From Promethearchaeota archaeon (GTDB lineage: Archaea; Asgardarchaeota; Lokiarchaeia; Sigynarchaeales; SOKP01): a stretch of DNA of 37,859 bases. The notes beneath the pieces were generated by a model that made no database searches, was not told the origin of the DNA, and saw nothing but the letters and a program-made list of their open reading frames with translations. Position numbers and translations under genes: made by a program. This document shows positions 8,390 to 15,967 of the stretch, piece by piece. The stretch spans positions 1 through 37,859 of the forward strand of contig JAGXNR010000022.1 in assembly GCA_019894875.1 (NCBI GenBank), given 5' to 3'. The first letter of the stretch is position 1; the number at the start of each line of letters is the position of its first letter.

Positions 8390-8566
8390 ATGATTCAAAT
8401 GTCTGAATGGAAATATAGAATTAATAGCTTTTCGATAAATAACGACTGTTATCAATCTGGATGAAGAACGGTAGATGACCTCATAAATAGTATTAAAAAA
8501 ATGAAATTAAAACGACAACAAAAACAATTAAAAAAAAAATTAAAACAGAAAAATCTCAAAGATTAG
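8390..8566 (+). CDS. Candidate micro-selenoprotein A (in-frame TGA at codon 25)
   Basis: Reading from ATG 8390 to TAG 8564-8566 gives 58 codons if the TGA at 8462-8464 is decoded. An in-frame ATG at 8399 is an alternative start. The region before the TGA ends in DCYQSG, placing a cysteine (codon 20) five positions before it: C-x4-TGA. After it comes TVDDLINSIKKMKLKR and a lysine/glutamine-rich helical tail. The second small ORF 214 bases downstream has the same architecture: CY-x3-TGA, then an aspartate four positions after the TGA and a basic helix. Both are followed by similar structured sequences. The most economical reading is selenocysteine at the TGA, forming a Cys/Sec redox or metal site. 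That is inference. If TGA is a true stop, the product would be a 24-residue peptide. Confidence 0.5.
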
Positions 8567-8632
8567 ATCGAAAAATGATAGGGTCTAACCTTAAGAATTC
8601 CGCAAAGAATTCGAGAAATAATACATAATCTT
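8559..8632 (+). ncRNA. SECIS-like structured 3' element A
   Basis: This element overlaps the end of small ORF A and is closed by AAGATTA (8559-8565) with TAATCTT (8626-8632). Its core hairpin is GAATTC (8595-8600), loop CGCAAA, GAATTC (8607-8612), flanked by AA on the 5' side and GAGA on the 3' side. The 30 bases leading into the hairpin (8566-8595) match 21 of 30 positions in the element after ORF B (8930-8959). The stem sequences differ between the two elements while pairing is kept, which suggests a conserved RNA fold. Archaeal and lokiarchaeal SECIS elements lie in the 3' UTR and depend on such stems with A/G-rich internal loops. Identity as SECIS is inferred. Confidence 0.5.
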
Positions 8633-8779
8633 AATCCACTTTTAATTAAAAAACTATATATTACTTCTTCTTTATAAAAAATTAACCCCTTGACTTACTT
8701 TTTTATCTTTTATAATCCTCATTCTTTTTACCCCTAATTACTTCTGTTAAATAAAGAATTAAGCAGGTGAATCAAAATA

Positions 8780-8911
8780 ATGGAAGAAGAAGATTTTCTA
8801 GATATCGATTTTGATGATGGTTGTTATTCTACAACTTGATCTTTGATTGATATGTGGTATACTAGAGCAAAAAAATTACGAAAATTACATGAAACTCATA
8901 AAAAAGAATAA
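8780..8911 (+). CDS. Candidate micro-selenoprotein B (in-frame TGA at codon 20)
   Basis: The ATG at 8780 has a strong Shine-Dalgarno AGGTGA at 8765-8770, nine bases upstream, so translation here is well supported. The frame reads to TAA 8909-8911 and gives 43 codons if TGA 8837-8839 is decoded. The N-terminus is acidic (MEEEDFLDIDFDDG), then CYSTT, the TGA, and a basic helix (SLIDMWYTRAKKLRKLHE). The cysteine at codon 15 and the TGA at codon 20 form the same C-x4-TGA spacing as in ORF A, and both have aspartate four codons after the TGA. I know of no described family with this layout. Without recoding the product would be 19 residues. Confidence 0.55.
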
Positions 8912-8914
8912 ATA

Positions 8915-8996
8915 AATCTCAAGAATTTAAATCGAAAAAAACGAGGATTTAACTTCAAGTTCCGCAAGAACGAGAGATTAGAAGTCTAAATTTTTT
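8915..8996 (+). ncRNA. SECIS-like structured 3' element B
   Basis: This element starts three bases after the TAA of ORF B. It can fold as nested stems: AATTTA (8924-8929) with TAAATT (8987-8992), ACTTC (8952-8956) with GAAGT (8981-8985), and a core hairpin GTTC (8959-8962), loop CGCAA, GAAC (8968-8971). AA precedes the core and GAGA follows it, exactly as in element A. An alternative pairing is AATCTC (8915-8920) with GAGATT (8974-8979). A run of six T at 8991-8996 could end the transcript. The shared loop, flanks and compensated stem with element A support a functional RNA. Its role in selenocysteine insertion is inferred from position. Confidence 0.5.
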
Positions 8997-9004
8997 CCTA
9001 TACC

Positions 9005-10363
9005 TTAATTTTGATGATTTGAACCTTCTCCTATCTTTCTATAGATAAATCCTTTACCCTCTACAACTTTTTTATCAAAAATATTCCGACCATCGATTAT
9101 TATTGGCTGATCTTTCATATTCTCCTTTAATTCGCCAAGATCAATTGAATAGTATTGTTTATGGTTTGTAGCAAATATCAGAACATCAGCATCCTTTGCT
9201 GCTTTTTTAAAATCAGAAGTTAATTCTGTTTCTTTATAATCCCTTTCTTTGACATATGGATCATGAGCAATATATTCCAAATTATGAGAGTGATACCGGC
9301 GTTTTAAAAAGAGAACAATTCTCTCTGTAGGAGTATTTCGAGTATCATCACAATCCGCTTTATATGCAACCCCCATTAAAGCTATCTTTAAATTATCATA
9401 TTTTTCAGCAACTTTAAGAGCTTCTTCCAACAATTCAACCAAATGCTCGGGCATGAAGTCGTTAAGTTGCCTTGATTTTAATAAGATTTCCGAATCGTAT
9501 TTATTTTTAGTATAAGTACGATGCCCATATACAAGGAGATGTGGATCCTTTGTTAAACAGTGCCCACCAACACCAGAACCCGGAGAATGCATCATTCTAT
9601 CATGTCTGTGATTTATTAATTCAACTATTTCAAAAATATTCCTATTGAAATCCTCCACAACCAACGCCATCTCATTGGCAAATGCGATATTCACATCTCG
9701 ATATGTATTTTCTATACACTTGGTTAATTCTGCTGTTAAAGTGTCTGTTACTTGGAGTTCCTTTTTAACTACTTTACTATACAAAAACTTAGTGTTTTCA
9801 TTAGCCCTATCACATCCTCCTCCAATAACTCTAGGAAAGTCTGTGATATATTCAATTAATTTTCCAGGCATCACTCGTTCAAATGAAAATACTAAGTAAA
9901 AATCTTCACCTCTTTTCATCTTACTATGTTTTTCTAAGATTGGCGAAACTATGTTATCTGTTGTCCCAGGGGCTACTGTCGATTCTATAATAACTGTGGA
10001 TCCTTTTTTCAAATGTGGGGCTAATCTTTTTGATACTTCCTTTAATGATTCATAACGTGGAATTCTTTTTTCATCAACAGGAGTCTGAACATCCACTAAA
10101 ATATAATCTGCGTCATCAATCACGTTATACTTATCTGTAACTTTAAATTTTCCGTTCTCCACAACACGAGCAATCAAATCATCTAAACCAGGTTCAACTC
10201 CCTCAAACGGATTCTTTCCATTATTTAACCAATCTATTTTCCATTCTGAGCGTTTCGATCGTCTCTGAATACCAGTGACATAAAAATCATCTACATCAGC
10301 AAGTAATACAGCCATTGGAATCCCAACATAGCCCATTCCAATTACAACTATTTTAACCGTCAT
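9005..10363 (-). CDS. UDP-glucose/UDP-ManNAc-type nucleotide-sugar dehydrogenase
   Basis: The enzyme oxidises a UDP-hexose at C6 to the uronic acid with two NAD+ per turn, supplying acidic sugars for surface glycans. It has 452 residues, as usual for the family. The N-terminal NAD-binding motif is VVIGMGYVG (residues 6-14). The catalytic cysteine is C269 within SGVGGHCL, with the conserved lysine K215 in the helix before it. The C-terminal UDP-binding domain has GVAYKADCDDTRNTP. The details fit the WecC/UDP-N-acetylmannosaminuronate branch at least as well as UDP-glucose dehydrogenase, and the substrate cannot be settled here. No glycosyltransferase or epimerase lies next to it, so it is not inside a polysaccharide cluster in this window. 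Confidence 0.9.
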   Translation of the reverse strand: MTVKIVVIGMGYVGIPMAVLLADVDDFYVTGIQRRSKRSEWKIDWLNNGKNPFEGVEPGLDDLIARVVENGKFKVTDKYNVIDDADYILVDVQTPVDEKRIPRYESLKEVSKRLAPHLKKGSTVIIESTVAPGTTDNIVSPILEKHSKMKRGEDFYLVFSFERVMPGKLIEYITDFPRVIGGGCDRANENTKFLYSKVVKKELQVTDTLTAELTKCIENTYRDVNIAFANEMALVVEDFNRNIFEIVELINHRHDRMMHSPGSGVGGHCLTKDPHLLVYGHRTYTKNKYDSEILLKSRQLNDFMPEHLVELLEEALKVAEKYDNLKIALMGVAYKADCDDTRNTPTERIVLFLKRRYHSHNLEYIAHDPYVKERDYKETELTSDFKKAAKDADVLIFATNHKQYYSIDLGELKENMKDQPIIIDGRNIFDKKVVEGKGFIYRKIGEGSNHQN

Positions 10364-10491
10364 CTTTTTTTTTATAACCTTTAATGAAATATATTTAATG
10401 ATGAATCTTATCTATTTAAATAAAGCATTATAGAAAAAATTTTAGAATAACAATAGACTAAAAGATAAAAAAAAAATACAGAGATATTTTT

Positions 10492-11172
10492 TTATTTCTT
10501 TTTTGTTTTGTATGAATCCCCCTTAACTCCTTTAAAGATTCCCGCTATGATCGCTCCGGCTATAAAACCACCGATATGTGCAAAATGAGCGGTCTGGCCG
10601 ATACTAAATGGATCTACTAATGATACAATAGCATAAGTTAATTCAGCTATAAAATACGTTATGATAAAATAACCTGCACTTACTTTTCTCATAGAAGTAC
10701 CTGTTACAGATGGGGAATAAAATTTATTTTTTGGATAAAGAATTAAATAGACACCCATTAGCCCAAAGATGGCTCCAGATGCACCTAAAGAGGGGATAGC
10801 GTCAAATCCGAGTATTGGGATTAGTAATGTACTTATTGCATGAAGTAAACTCCCAAAAAGTCCCGCGATTATGTAAGTTATAAGGTACAATACATGACCC
10901 ATAGCATGTTCACAGTTATCAGTTATTATAATGAAGAACCACATATTCATTATAATATGAACGATATCTCCATGCATGAACATTGATGATATCAACGTCC
11001 AAAGATTTGTACCCGCAAAAAAGTCTGCTGGTACAAAAGCCGCCTCAATATGCATTTGTTGTGCAGGATCCAATAGTTGCCATATGAATACGAGTACATT
11101 TGCGGCTAATATAATTACAGAGAGGTATTGTTTAAAGAATGGGATCTTATCACTTTCAGCTTCAAGAACCAA
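10492..11172 (-). CDS. Rhomboid family intramembrane serine protease
   Basis: This 226-residue protein has about six membrane segments and the rhomboid catalytic set: N76 with H72 in HIIMNMWFF (segment 2), S132 in LGASGAIFG (segment 4) and H199 in AHIGGFIAG (last segment). It should therefore cleave membrane proteins within or near the bilayer. The start is TTG at 11172, eight bases after AGGAG, which is a clear ribosome-binding site; no nearby ATG fits the conserved beginning. Rhomboids of archaea have few known substrates and none can be named from the neighbours. Confidence 0.93.
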   Translation of the reverse strand: MVLEAESDKIPFFKQYLSVIILAANVLVFIWQLLDPAQQMHIEAAFVPADFFAGTNLWTLISSMFMHGDIVHIIMNMWFFIIITDNCEHAMGHVLYLITYIIAGLFGSLLHAISTLLIPILGFDAIPSLGASGAIFGLMGVYLILYPKNKFYSPSVTGTSMRKVSAGYFIITYFIAELTYAIVSLVDPFSIGQTAHFAHIGGFIAGAIIAGIFKGVKGDSYKTKKK

Positions 11173-11369
11173 TTTAATAACTCCTTTTATTTGATTTTAA
11201 TTAAAAATTCTCAGTTAAAGTTATTTTTCTCAAATTGTATAAAAAGTTTTCTACAATATTCAAAAAGCCTTTCAAGTCTATTACTCTAAACTGTTCTAAA
11301 AAACAAGATTAATTGTTAATTATAACAAGCAAAACCTTAATAAGAAATTTAAAGAAAATTATAATATTT

Positions 11370-11759
11370 TTAGATTTTTTTTTCTAAAATATCTTTAATT
11401 CTTTTTAATAAATCTTTGCCAGAAAAAGGTTTAGTGATATAGGCATCAGCGCCTAATTTTTTTCCTTTTTGAACATCCTCATTAAAACTTTTAACAGTAA
11501 ATAATACTACAAGAATATCCTTGTATCTATCGCTATTTTTAATCTCCTCCAAAACGGAATAACCGCTACGGCCGGGCATCATGATGTCTAAGAGGATTAG
11601 GGCTATTCTATTATAATTTTCCTCTACCATCTTCATGGCTTCTTTCGCGTTATTGCTTGTTATTGTATCAAAATCACCCAATTTCAAAAACTTCTCAGTG
11701 AGATTAACAATATCTGGCTCATCATCTACTATTAGAATTGTATTTCGCGCTGCTGACAT
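11370..11759 (-). CDS. Stand-alone response regulator receiver (CheY-like)
   Basis: This is a single receiver domain of 129 residues with the complete phosphorylation site: acidic pair D12-D13, phospho-acceptor D58 in LLDIMMPG, T88 and K110 in YITKPF. There is no output domain, so it must act by binding another protein, as CheY or Spo0F do. No histidine kinase is encoded beside it. It is transcribed divergently from the Bud23-like gene across a 116-base gap. Confidence 0.92.
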   Translation of the reverse strand: MSAARNTILIVDDEPDIVNLTEKFLKLGDFDTITSNNAKEAMKMVEENYNRIALILLDIMMPGRSGYSVLEEIKNSDRYKDILVVLFTVKSFNEDVQKGKKLGADAYITKPFSGKDLLKRIKDILEKKI

Positions 11760-11831
11760 AATATTTCTAAATACAAAAATTTGTCTTGATTGAGTATAAA
11801 TTAAATTACTATATTATAATGATTTTAGTCA

Positions 11832-11850
11832 TTTATAAATATATAAATAA
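11832..11850 (+). promoter_or_regulatory. TATA box of the methyltransferase/radical SAM operon
   Basis: TTTATAAATATATAAATAA lies 26-44 bases before the ATG at 11876. The distal part is at the expected distance for a short leader containing GTGATC just before the ATG. Confidence 0.4.
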
Positions 11851-11875
11851 CCCTTTTTTAGAATTGTGATCGCAA

Positions 11876-12535
11876 ATGGTAAGAAAAAACGTTTTACCTA
11901 GATTTCCATTTGATTATATTAATAACAAGGCCGAAGAATATAATAATTCAAGATGGATGGAGCGTAATCAAAAGAGAGCCACCGTGTTAAGTATCCAATA
12001 TCTTTTTGATGAAAAATTAAATGATAAGGTAGCTAGTGGGATTGAAGTGGGAGATCCACTATTAATCCTAGATTTGGGATGCGGTACGGGATTTTCTTCC
12101 GAACCATTAATTGAAAATGGATTTAAAGTAATAGGCGTAGATATTTTACCTGATATGCTGTTAAAAGCAAGAGAAAAGAAGAGAAATTCCAAATACAAGA
12201 GATTTTTGATGTTAATCTTAGCTGATATTAATTATCTACCAATTAGATCAAATGTTATTGATCATATCATTTCTATTTCAGCCTACAACTTTATTATCTA
12301 TCGAAAACAGAACTATGGTGAAAAGGTTAAGCTTCTCAATGACACAGCAAAATTTTTGAGGGAAATTTTGAAGAATGAGGGAAAAATAATTATTGAATTT
12401 TATCCAAGAGATGATCAAGAATTAACTATTTTTAATAATTCATTTACTAAAAATGGGTTTGAAGGATTTATGGTAAAAAACAATCCAAAACAAAAATCCG
12501 GTCAAACTTTTTTATTACTGAAGAAAAGAATCTAA
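11876..12535 (+). CDS. Bud23-like SAM-dependent methyltransferase (rRNA)
   Basis: This 219-residue class I methyltransferase has the SAM motif LDLGCGTGFSSEPL and the acidic end of strand 2 at VIGVDILPDML. Beyond the generic fold, three stretches match Bud23/WBSCR22, the enzyme that makes m7G in eukaryotic 18S rRNA: ISISAYNFI after motif IV, IIEFYPRDDQELTIF in the place of the Bud23 QFYP...QLE segment, and GFEGFMVKNNPKQKSGQTF near the end. The N-terminal segment (FDYINNKAEEYNNSRW) also resembles the Bud23 start. Bud23 needs the Trm112 zinc protein as partner, and none is adjacent. It heads a two-gene operon with the radical SAM gene two bases after its stop. Confidence 0.8.
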   Translation: MVRKNVLPRFPFDYINNKAEEYNNSRWMERNQKRATVLSIQYLFDEKLNDKVASGIEVGDPLLILDLGCGTGFSSEPLIENGFKVIGVDILPDMLLKAREKKRNSKYKRFLMLILADINYLPIRSNVIDHIISISAYNFIIYRKQNYGEKVKLLNDTAKFLREILKNEGKIIIEFYPRDDQELTIFNNSFTKNGFEGFMVKNNPKQKSGQTFLLLKKRI

Positions 12536-12537
12536 CA

Positions 12538-13680
12538 ATGGGAACTTGTAGATTTTGTGGAAAAATAGACGGGACAATATCTGAAATTCTTCAAGTATGC
12601 AGAAAATGTATTCTGGAAGGAGATTGGAGCAAGGTTAAACCCCATATTTTTTCCGTTCATGAACAAGTGAGAACAATTGTAAATCTACCGAAGGAACCCC
12701 CAAAAGCAGAAAAACCTAACATTAAATTGAAATGTAACTATTGCATAAACGAGTGTTCTCTCTCTGACCATGATGTTAGTTATTGTGGATTAAGAAATAT
12801 CCAAAGAGAAAGAACGGGTGATTTACCTTTACCATCAAAATCTAAGGGATATATCCATGGTTATATAGATCCAAATCCTACGAACTGTTGTAATGCATGG
12901 TTTTGCCCCGCGGGAACTTCTGCAGGTTTTCCACAGTATTCGGATTATGAAGGTTCTGAATTTGGAACATATAGTTACGCTGCATTTTTGTACGGGTGCA
13001 CCTTTGACTGCTTATTCTGCCAAAATTCCTCACATAAACAATTTTCAAAAAGAAATCTATTTAGTGCTGAAGCACTCGCAAATCAGATTGTGAGTAATAA
13101 GGACATTACATGTATCTGCTACTTTGGTGGCACCCCAGAAGCTCAATTGCCTTTTTCAATTAATTTATCTAACAAAATTTTGGAAAAAATTAAAAAAGAG
13201 AATAAAGAACGGAAGTTTAGAGTTTGTTGGGAATGGAATGGAAGCGGAAATAAAAAATTAATTGAGAAATGTATGCAAATTGCGCTTACTACAGGAGGAA
13301 ATATCAAATTTGATTTAAAAAGCTTTAATGAGAAATTAAATTTGGCTCTATGTGGGGTTAATAATGAGAGAACTCTTGAAAATTTTAAATTCTTGGCTGA
13401 GAACTATTTTGGTAGGAGAAGTTCTGATATGCCAGAATTGAGTGCTTGTACTTTATTAGTCCCAGGATATACTAATTCTGAAGAAGTTGAATTAATTGCG
13501 AAATTCATCAGTTCTATTAATAAAAATATCCCGTATAGTTTATTAATATTTCACGGAGATTATCAAATGAGGGATTTAAGAATAACACCACGAAATCAGG
13601 TATTAGAATGTTTGAAAGTTGCAAGGAAATATTTAAAGAGAGTAAATTTAGGAAATAAATTCCTACTTGGTTTAACTTGA
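12538..13680 (+). CDS. Radical SAM protein with N-terminal zinc-type cysteines
   Basis: The protein has 380 residues. The radical SAM cluster motif is C154-x3-C158-x2-C161 in YGCTFDCLFCQN, followed by the GGTPEAQ glycine motif. Before it are two cysteine sets that probably bind metal: C4/C7/C21/C24 and C66/C69/C73/C83. It resembles the pyruvate-formate-lyase-activase-like/AmmeMemoRadiSam group (COG1180-like). The target is not known. It begins two bases after the methyltransferase stop codon, so the two are very probably co-translated. A joint role in RNA or translation-factor modification is a reasonable guess but only that. Confidence 0.82.
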   Translation: MGTCRFCGKIDGTISEILQVCRKCILEGDWSKVKPHIFSVHEQVRTIVNLPKEPPKAEKPNIKLKCNYCINECSLSDHDVSYCGLRNIQRERTGDLPLPSKSKGYIHGYIDPNPTNCCNAWFCPAGTSAGFPQYSDYEGSEFGTYSYAAFLYGCTFDCLFCQNSSHKQFSKRNLFSAEALANQIVSNKDITCICYFGGTPEAQLPFSINLSNKILEKIKKENKERKFRVCWEWNGSGNKKLIEKCMQIALTTGGNIKFDLKSFNEKLNLALCGVNNERTLENFKFLAENYFGRRSSDMPELSACTLLVPGYTNSEEVELIAKFISSINKNIPYSLLIFHGDYQMRDLRITPRNQVLECLKVARKYLKRVNLGNKFLLGLT

Positions 13681-13885
13681 TATCACTTATTATAATCTAT
13701 AAGAAAAAGAATAAAATTTTTAAAGTTATATTATAGATTTAATGCTTCCCCAATCATATTCACAAACCTTTTTGATAATTAGATAAAAAAATTTATTTAA
13801 CAGCAATAATTATCAGTATTACACAATTGAATAGAAAAATAGATTAGTCTGTAAATTTTAAAGAAAATTACTTGGTGAATTAAAA

Positions 13886-14191
13886 ATACAAAAAGCACGC
13901 ATACGGTTATCATCCACTCAATTAGACGCACTAAAATCAGTATGCGGGCAAATCGAATCTGTTTGTAAGAGTCAAGGTATTCGAAAGAACGGACCAATCC
14001 CTCTTCCTACTAAGAGATTACGTGTTCCGGTATTAAAAGCGCCTTCTGGTCAGGGAACTGCTACTTGGGCAAAATTCGAGATGCGTATTCACAAACGTCT
14101 TTTTGAAATAATTGCTAATGAAAGAAGTATGCATCTCATTATGAAAATTCAGATCCCCGAATCAGTATTAGTGGAAATTGAATTATTGTAA
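13886..14191 (+). CDS. rps10: Small ribosomal subunit protein uS10 (AUA start)
   Basis: The 101 residues match archaeal uS10 from end to end: the QKARIRLSS beginning, GQIESVCKSQGIRKNGPIPLP, the PTKRLRVPV loop, WAKFEMRIHKRLFEI, and the final MKIQIPESVLVEIEL. No ATG, GTG or TTG occurs in frame between the upstream stop at 13859 and the conserved fifth residue. The conserved first codon falls on ATA 13886, with GGTGA (13874-13878) seven bases before it, so AUA is the apparent start. uS10 sits in the 30S head and usually follows the EF-1A gene. Here it stands alone, downstream of a radical SAM gene with a 205-base gap. A TATA-like ATTTATTTAA lies near 13791. Confidence 0.93.
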   Translation: MQKARIRLSSTQLDALKSVCGQIESVCKSQGIRKNGPIPLPTKRLRVPVLKAPSGQGTATWAKFEMRIHKRLFEIIANERSMHLIMKIQIPESVLVEIELL

Positions 14192-14205
14192 TTGATTACC
14201 AATAC

Positions 14206-14964
14206 TTATAGATCTTCAACTTTAATCTGAGTAGGTTCGTTATGTAATTTTGCTTTTTTATGAATTTCGATACTATCAACGTAATAAACAGTACCCAGCA
14301 CTTCCATACCTCTTCCTATAGTTACATCTCTCCCTTTTACATCGCCTTCAACATGCCCTCTTCCTATATGTGCAATATTTTTGGCAAGAATGCTCCCGTG
14401 GATTCGATAATGTTGCCTTTTTTTTATGCCCTCTGAAGCTCCAATTAGAATATCTTCAGCAACAACATTTCCTTCTATGTGTGTTGTCCCTTCTATTGTA
14501 ATTTTTTTCTCAGAAGACAGATTTCCATTTATATTTGAAGAACCCGAAAACGTAACTCCCTGTTCTCCTCTCACAAAATGTCCGGCTTTGAAAGATCCTG
14601 AAGCAATTAAAGAACCTTGAATATTAACAAGATTACCGATTTCTGTTGAACCAGAAAAATCACCGCTTTCATCTCCATAAAGAAATCCTGCAATATTAAA
14701 TGAACCTGCACTACTCACATCTCCATGAACATTTAAATTACCTGAGGCACTTAAAGCACCTGAGGCGGTAAGTCCATTACATTCTAAATCTCCATTGATT
14801 TTACCAGAACCAGAAACTCGTATGGATTTATTTAGCTTTCCACCTGAGATTTTTGCTGATCCGGAAATACTGACATGTTCTTCGAACTCTATTAAATCTC
14901 CCGTACTACTTATTATCGCTCTTTTCTCATCTTTCTTAATAGAATCAACATTTTTTTTTTCCAT
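14206..14964 (-). CDS. Bactofilin/polymer-forming cytoskeletal-like beta-helix protein
   Basis: The 252 residues consist almost wholly of short repeats with glycine, serine and a hydrophobic residue every six or so positions (SGSAKISGG, SGSGKINGD, SASGNLNVHGD, SGSSNINGN, IEGTTHIEGN). This is the signature of a right-handed beta-helix such as bactofilin. Bactofilins polymerise without nucleotide and form membrane-linked filaments. The N-terminal 25 residues are charged and non-repetitive, and the C-terminus ends with an acidic tail. There is no signal peptide, so it should be cytoplasmic. It converges on uS10 with 14 bases between the stops. Confidence 0.78.
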   Translation of the reverse strand: MEKKNVDSIKKDEKRAIISSTGDLIEFEEHVSISGSAKISGGKLNKSIRVSGSGKINGDLECNGLTASGALSASGNLNVHGDVSSAGSFNIAGFLYGDESGDFSGSTEIGNLVNIQGSLIASGSFKAGHFVRGEQGVTFSGSSNINGNLSSEKKITIEGTTHIEGNVVAEDILIGASEGIKKRQHYRIHGSILAKNIAHIGRGHVEGDVKGRDVTIGRGMEVLGTVYYVDSIEIHKKAKLHNEPTQIKVEDL

Positions 14965-15151
14965 TGTAAGTCACAACCAAAAGATTTGATACACAGTAAT
15001 ATAAAATCAAATTTAATAAAATCTTTACCTATTTAAAATATTTGGACGAAAGACTTGGGTTTAATTAATCAGATTTAAATCAATATATAGATATAATTCT
15101 ATTAGATGATTAGAAGATTGAGTAAAGAAAATATTATAAGAGTGTATCGTG

Positions 15152-15877
15152 ATGGCAGACTTTCATACTAAAACCTTTTATGGGCAAAAAACAAGCTTAT
15201 TGATTTCAAGTCCCGCAAAAATAGTTCCCTACATTTTTCTTAGTTGTATTAATAGGAAAGATGATGGAACTTGGGAGAAGACAGCTAAGGGTGAAGGAAA
15301 AACAGTAAAATTATCTATTGAAGAAATTATATGTATTTTAGAAGTCCTGTATAGAAGAAGTGCAAATTGGAGAGGTTATCATGTATTTAAAGAACGTAAA
15401 ACAGAGATTTATGCGGGATGGGAAGATGAAAAACGCCTTGTATTACTTATAAAGATCGGAGAGTATATGAAAAAGCTCAGGTTCCCTAATTTAAACTTTT
15501 TTACTTTACTGCTCGAACATCTGTTATCTGAGAAAATTGAATTTGCTACAAGTGGGACCTTCGAATCAAAAACAAAAGGAAAACAAGAAGTTGATGATGA
15601 AGAAGAATACGGAGTTTTTGCAGAGCATATTACTGCTAGAGATGGCTTACATATTGTAGAAACTACTGAATACAATACTTCCATTGATACTATCGAGATA
15701 AAAGCTAAGATAAAAGTGGAAAGCCCTAAGGCTTTAATGATTATATTGAATTCTGGTGAGGAGTTTTGGATACCTAAATCTACCATACATTCTAGTTATG
15801 ATATTAACAATAAAGAAGAGCAGCAAAAACTTGTTGTAGATAATTGGATTATTGAAAAAAATAAAGCCATGAAATGA
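15152..15877 (+). CDS. Uncharacterised protein with two domains
   Basis: The 241 residues start at ATG 15152 (a GTG directly before it is also in frame). Residues about 5-125 alternate beta strands and helices, with WRGYHVF, a strand-rich core and LLLEHLLSEKIEFAT at the end. The layout is reminiscent of PC4/Whirly-type single-strand-binding folds, but I cannot assign it. An acidic linker (EVDDEEEYG, about 147-155) joins it to a C-terminal domain with KALMIILNSGEEFWIPKSTI, a pattern seen in small beta-barrel domains of DNA-metabolism proteins. The protein has no membrane segment and stands alone between divergent or separate neighbours. Confidence 0.7.
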   Translation: MADFHTKTFYGQKTSLLISSPAKIVPYIFLSCINRKDDGTWEKTAKGEGKTVKLSIEEIICILEVLYRRSANWRGYHVFKERKTEIYAGWEDEKRLVLLIKIGEYMKKLRFPNLNFFTLLLEHLLSEKIEFATSGTFESKTKGKQEVDDEEEYGVFAEHITARDGLHIVETTEYNTSIDTIEIKAKIKVESPKALMIILNSGEEFWIPKSTIHSSYDINNKEEQQKLVVDNWIIEKNKAMK

Positions 15878-15967
15878 GTTTTGAAATATAAATCTAATAT
15901 TCAAGAAAGGATAAAAAATAATAACTAAATCCTACTTCTTTATCTAACTACATCCAATTTGGTTTTT

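Noticed and set aside
8390..8566. TGA read as tryptophan through an altered genetic code
   Set aside because: All other genes in the window use TGG for tryptophan and no other recognisable gene is interrupted by TGA, so a general code change is not supported.
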